Positions 59,938 to 64,000 of a DNA stretch of 64,000 bases are shown piece after piece. A program made the translations under genes and the position numbers. Position 1 is the stretch's first letter. Every line of letters starts with the position of its first letter. The notes below the pieces were generated by a model. The model was not told where the DNA came from, did not search any database, and was given only the letters and a program-made list of their open reading frames with translations. This DNA comes from Bacteroidales bacterium (GTDB lineage: Bacteria > Bacteroidota > Bacteroidia > Bacteroidales > Muribaculaceae). The stretch covers positions 40,026-104,025 of the forward strand of contig JAQXIE010000029.1 in assembly GCA_029007645.1 (NCBI GenBank), read 5' to 3'.

Positions 59938-62900
59938 ATGAACCTAACAAAATTTTCCAGTCTGCTCGGCGCCGTAATGGTGCTGGCAGGCGCAGGGAAA
60001 TTGCAGGCACAGACCCTGACGGGTCAGTCCTCCGACCCTGCAGGCTGGTCGACGGTATGGTACGATGATTTCACAGGCAGTGTCCTTGACGGCACGAAGT
60101 GGAACATCGAGACAAATACCAGCGGCGGCGGCAACAACGAGTTGCAGTATTATGGTCCCGAAGGCGTATCTGTGAGCGGCGGCAATCTTGTGCTGACCGC
60201 GTCGCGCGAGGCCCGTTCGGGCAAAGCATTCACTTCCGGACGCATCAACTCGCGTGGCAAAGTTTACTTCACCCACGGCAAGTTGGAGGCACGTATCAAG
60301 CTGCCCAAGACCGCCAAAGGTCTCTGGCCCGCTTTCTGGATGCTCGGCGAGAACATCGGAACCAACCCCTGGCCTCAGTGCGGCGAGATTGATATCCTCG
60401 AAATGGGACATAAGGACGGTTGGAACGGAACCAACGACACCGAGAAGTACATGAACGGCGCATGCCACTGGGGATATTACGAAAATGGCGGATATCCCAG
60501 CTATGCCAAGGCCGGCAACGCTCCTCACAGTGTGCAGGACGGCCAGTATCACCTATTCACCTGTGTCTGGGACAAGGAGAAGATTTCGATGTATCTCGAC
60601 AATGCCACGACGCCCTACTATGAAATGAACATATCGTCGGTTGCAACCGACAAGGATCCCGGACATTATTTCCATAAGAATTTCCACATCCTGTTCAATG
60701 TGGCAGTCGGCGGCTCCTTCCCCGGTATCTTTGAAGCAAATGGCATTACGGCCACTCTTCCGGCACAGATGCTCGTGGACTGGGTGCGTATCTCGCAGCC
60801 TCAGGGTGATTCCGATTACACCTTCAACAAGGCCGATGTCAGCGAGGAAGATCAGGATGTTTATCCCGAGGATCCCGATACCAAACCGGGTCTCTGGGGC
60901 AAGAAAGCTCTGGACTCCAACGGCAACTCCACATTTGACATCAACAATGCAAGCGACGTCGTGCTGATCGCCACCTCGCAGGGTGTCACCGACAGCTTCA
61001 ACGGCAAGATCATAGCCAATTATAATGTCGACAACTCAAAGAATTTCTTCTATATCTGGGAAAATACTTACTCTGCGGTGTCAACCAAGGGCGTAAACTC
61101 GTTCGGTTTCAGCGAAGCATACACTGCTCTGGAAGTGGGCACGAAAGGTTGGTCCGGCGCGGGTTATGCCTCATCGGCGGGCAATGGAAAGGATCTGAGC
61201 ATGCTGGCTGACGACAGTTATGTGCTCCACTTCTCGATGAAGGGCGCCGATCTCAACGCGCACCGCACGCATACCATTACTGTCGGCAACGTCGAGTTCA
61301 ATATCGGCAGGAGTGGTTCGGGCGTCACGCTCGGCGACTATCCTCGCGACGGCCAGTGGTATTCTTTCGACATTCCCCTGAAGGTGCTCCGCAGCATCAA
61401 TCCGACCTTGTTTGACAACGCCAGCAGCTTCGAAGGCAACGTATTTGCCGTCAAATCAGGCGGTTTCGGCGGAACACGCATACAGTTTGACAACGTATTC
61501 TTCTACAAGTCGGCAGCTCCGATAGTCGACGTGCCTACGACCGACACCGAAACCGTGATTGGCCGTTACGCATCCAAGGCTCTTGAGAACAATACCAGCA
61601 CCTTTGACTTCACCAACGGTTACGAGTATGTGCCGGTTATGGCTTCGCCCGCGGCTCTCGACGCAATGAGCGGCAAAATCAAGCTGAATCTCAACGCCGG
61701 AGGCGGCAATGCGGATTTCTATAACTGGAAACAAGGTGACAATCTGACCTATGACCAGATGGAGGCCACAGGCACCAACTCCATGGGCGAAGAGGGAAAT
61801 TACACCGCCTTAAGTGTGGGTGCTCAGGGCTGGTCGGGTGCCGCTGTCAAGCTTAGCAGCGCTAAGGACATCAGCTTCCTGACCGACGACGCCAACAAAT
61901 ATTGGCTGCACTTCGCCATGAAGGGTAACGATATCCTGATGCACGCCAACCAGACAATCGGCATCGGTAAAGCTCAGTTCGTTATCGGTAACGCTGCTAC
62001 TGCTGTCGGCGATTACCGCCGTGACGGCGAATGGTATGCATTCGATATTCCCGTGTCGGCTCTCAAGGTCATTTCCGACCCGTTGTTCGACAATGCCAGC
62101 GCTTTCTCCGAAAATATCTTCACCATCAGCACCGGCGGCACAAAGAATGCGCAGGTGCAGTTCGACAACGTGTTCTTCTATCGTAATGATGCCAAGAATG
62201 CGGATGACATCACCGACGATACTCCCTGCGGCAACTATGTTTCCAAGGCCGTCGTCAACAATGCCGCGACATTTGATTTCAGCAATGCCGCCGATATCAT
62301 TCCTATCGAAATTTCCGCCAGCGTGCGCAATAGCATGAACGGCAAGATCCGTTCCGGATACGACACCACCGATTCCGGTATGGTATTCAATATCTGGGAA
62401 CAGACTCTGGAGGAAGCCGGTGGCACCGGCAACAACTCCTTCAATGCGGCCGAGGAATTCAAGTCGCTGAAGGTTACAAGCAAGAAATGGTCCGGTTCCG
62501 GTTACGAGGTTAAGAACGCTCTCGACCTCTCCGTGCTAAGCAGCGAAGAGAACTATTATCTGCATTTCGCTATCCGCGACAAGGACTATATGTCGCATCA
62601 GGCATACAAGTTCGGAGTCGGAAGTGCTACATTGACTCTCGGCAAGGAGGGCGATGGATATATCACCGACTTCACCCGCAACGGCGAATGGTATTATATC
62701 GACATACCGGTGAGCAAGCTTACGGGCCATAATCTCGGAACAGGTTTCACAGGCAACATATTCACTGCCAACGCCGGCACCCGTGCAGGAGCTCTGCTGG
62801 AAATCGATAATGTGTTCTTCTACAAGAACCTCAACCCGCAAGAACCCAGCGTCGATCCGACACCTTCGATGACTGTGAAGATCGCCGCCGGCGCAACTTC

Positions 62901-64000
62901 ATGCAAGCCGAACGAGAAGATAACCTTCACTGTCACTCCGACCTATAAGAATTGCACCATCTCCAAGGTTCAGGTGAAAGTAGGCGAGACCGCCTATGAC
63001 GCTACCGAGGCCGACGGCAAGTACACTTACGAGTGGACGGCTCCTGCTGTAGGCTCATACAGCGTCAAGGCTGTGGTTACCACCTCCGATAACAAGACCT
63101 ATGAGTCGTCGGCTGTTACCGTGACTGTTGCCGAAGAGGCTACTCCCTCGATGACCGTTGCTATCGCTGCAAGCGCGTCGAGTTGCAAGAAGGACGAGAA
63201 GGTGACCTTCACAGTCACTCCGACGTATCAGAATTGCACCATCTCCAAGGTTCAGGTGAAAGTAGGGGATAACGCCTATGACGCTACTGTAGCCAACGAC
63301 AAGTACACTTACGAGTGGACGGCTCCCGCAGCCGGATCATACAGCGTAAAGGCTGTGGTGACAACTACCGACAATAAGACCTACGAGTCATCGGCCATTA
63401 CCGTGACCGTAACCGAAGAGACAGTTGTTGATCCCGATCCCTCTACGGGCGAGAAGATAATCAACTTCACGGCTGCTCAAGCTTCTGACGGCACACTCTA
63501 TGGCGATGGATATTTGAAATACAGCTGGGACGGCACTTATGTGACTGTGACCGCGCATTTCAATAATCCCGAGAATTATCCCGGAGGAAACTTGGGTCTG
63601 GCTTATTTCTGGGATGAAACCAACGGTTTCAATGAGAAACAGATGACCACAGTTTCCAATGGAGAGTTCACGTTTAAGCTTGAAGGCTACAAGGTAGGTG
63701 ACAAAGTCAAGGGTCGTGTTAAGATAGCTTTTGAGGGAGGTATGGCAGTAACTCCGATGACGGAATACACCATCGACGGTACTACAGTTGATCCCGAACC
63801 TGTGAAGTATACCTACAAAGGTATCACGGATACGGCCAACGTCAAGTGCTACGAGACCTATATCGAAATTCCTTACCGTGTCGTGAAGATCGATTCCAAC
63901 AAAGTCGAGACCGTTCTGACACAGGAGGAGGCTACGGCATTGAATCTTAAAGTATTCTATGCATGGAACGGTAATGATGACGCTCAGAAGGCACAGGCTC
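59938..64000 (+). CDS. Secreted multimodular GH16 glucanase (cut by right edge)
   Basis: At least 1354 codons; the end is beyond the window. A signal peptide (SSLLGAVMVLAGAGKLQAQ) precedes a GH16 laminarinase-type domain (about 40-285) with catalytic EIDILE near 150-155 and ARIKLPKTAKGLWPAFWML. Three homologous modules of about 205-215 residues follow (nt 60888-61518, 61556-62197, 62224-62830), each ending in a DNVFFYKN-type motif and containing GWSG and LHFAMKG. Then two near-identical Ig-like repeats (62863-63130, 63151-63420; SKVQVKVG, KYTYEWTAPA) and a further beta domain. GH16 laminarinases cleave beta-1,3-glucans; the modules may bind glycan. Confidence 0.88.
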   Translation, partial: MNLTKFSSLLGAVMVLAGAGKLQAQTLTGQSSDPAGWSTVWYDDFTGSVLDGTKWNIETNTSGGGNNELQYYGPEGVSVSGGNLVLTASREARSGKAFTSGRINSRGKVYFTHGKLEARIKLPKTAKGLWPAFWMLGENIGTNPWPQCGEIDILEMGHKDGWNGTNDTEKYMNGACHWGYYENGGYPSYAKAGNAPHSVQDGQYHLFTCVWDKEKISMYLDNATTPYYEMNISSVATDKDPGHYFHKNFHILFNVAVGGSFPGIFEANGITATLPAQMLVDWVRISQPQGDSDYTFNKADVSEEDQDVYPEDPDTKPGLWGKKALDSNGNSTFDINNASDVVLIATSQGVTDSFNGKIIANYNVDNSKNFFYIWENTYSAVSTKGVNSFGFSEAYTALEVGTKGWSGAGYASSAGNGKDLSMLADDSYVLHFSMKGADLNAHRTHTITVGNVEFNIGRSGSGVTLGDYPRDGQWYSFDIPLKVLRSINPTLFDNASSFEGNVFAVKSGGFGGTRIQFDNVFFYKSAAPIVDVPTTDTETVIGRYASKALENNTSTFDFTNGYEYVPVMASPAALDAMSGKIKLNLNAGGGNADFYNWKQGDNLTYDQMEATGTNSMGEEGNYTALSVGAQGWSGAAVKLSSAKDISFLTDDANKYWLHFAMKGNDILMHANQTIGIGKAQFVIGNAATAVGDYRRDGEWYAFDIPVSALKVISDPLFDNASAFSENIFTISTGGTKNAQVQFDNVFFYRNDAKNADDITDDTPCGNYVSKAVVNNAATFDFSNAADIIPIEISASVRNSMNGKIRSGYDTTDSGMVFNIWEQTLEEAGGTGNNSFNAAEEFKSLKVTSKKWSGSGYEVKNALDLSVLSSEENYYLHFAIRDKDYMSHQAYKFGVGSATLTLGKEGDGYITDFTRNGEWYYIDIPVSKLTGHNLGTGFTGNIFTANAGTRAGALLEIDNVFFYKNLNPQEPSVDPTPSMTVKIAAGATSCKPNEKITFTVTPTYKNCTISKVQVKVGETAYDATEADGKYTYEWTAPAVGSYSVKAVVTTSDNKTYESSAVTVTVAEEATPSMTVAIAASASSCKKDEKVTFTVTPTYQNCTISKVQVKVGDNAYDATVANDKYTYEWTAPAAGSYSVKAVVTTTDNKTYESSAITVTVTEETVVDPDPSTGEKIINFTAAQASDGTLYGDGYLKYSWDGTYVTVTAHFNNPENYPGGNLGLAYFWDETNGFNEKQMTTVSNGEFTFKLEGYKVGDKVKGRVKIAFEGGMAVTPMTEYTIDGTTVDPEPVKYTYKGITDTANVKCYETYIEIPYRVVKIDSNKVETVLTQEEATALNLKVFYAWNGNDDAQKAQA

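Overview
The window looks like the chromosome of a gut-type Bacteroidales bacterium, most likely Muribaculaceae-like. Reasons: the parA-parB-DUF5683-MltD gene order, a threonine operon with a phosphoglycerate-mutase-like protein in the homoserine kinase position, a SemiSWEET gene, a GH16 laminarinase, and Bacteroidetes-type promoters (TTTG, about 19 bases, TAnnTTTG) ahead of tRNA and protein genes. Species assignment is inference. Most of the window is GC-rich; about 21.1-43.6 kb is clearly AT-rich.

Region 1 (1-18.2 kb, nearly all minus strand) is housekeeping: mfd (C-terminus cut by the left edge), a CtpA-type protease, nadB, rpsT, tRNA-Glu, a carboxynorspermidine dehydrogenase-like gene broken by one in-frame TAG, a small leucine-rich-repeat protein, a membrane protein, a flippase-like protein, birA, tsaE, nhaD, a LysM lytic transglycosylase, a DUF5683 protein, parB and parA. 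tRNA-Ser(UGA) on the plus strand closes it.

Region 2 (18.2-21.1 kb) shows small-scale mobility. Fourteen bases at the tRNA-Ser 3' end recur 1.5 kb downstream and bracket an ORF6N/PLD-like gene and a gene fragment. Next come a 0.2 kb palindromic element with 17-base direct repeats, yaaA, and an internally deleted second copy of the ORF6N gene.

Region 3 (21.4-43.6 kb, AT-rich, all plus strand, no integrase or transposase seen) is the unusual part. It encodes an exported caspase-like protease, an ECF sigma factor, a membrane anti-sigma-like protein, an exported TPR protein, two exported TPR-CHAT proteases and a secreted tandem-repeat protein. Small secreted proteins follow, then a tight six-gene operon with a DUF1848 Fe-S protein, a 1420-residue methyltransferase-RecQ helicase fusion and a tail-anchored coiled-coil protein. 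A shared two-block motif (GTTAACC, 14-15 bases, TCATnnAGG) occurs five times, each time upstream of genes of this region. I propose it is the promoter of the local ECF sigma factor, tying the protease module and its neighbours into one regulon.

Region 4 (43.7-64 kb, plus strand, GC-rich) returns to housekeeping: an esterase, a SemiSWEET gene framed by 69-base inverted repeats, metY, an MgtC-family gene, serS (with a second in-frame TAG at codon 12), a membrane pseudokinase, a GNAT-like protein, menG/ubiE, a U32 peptidase, a 0.9 kb non-coding stretch with a 306-base imperfect palindrome, an aminotransferase, the threonine operon, and a secreted multimodular GH16 enzyme cut by the right edge.
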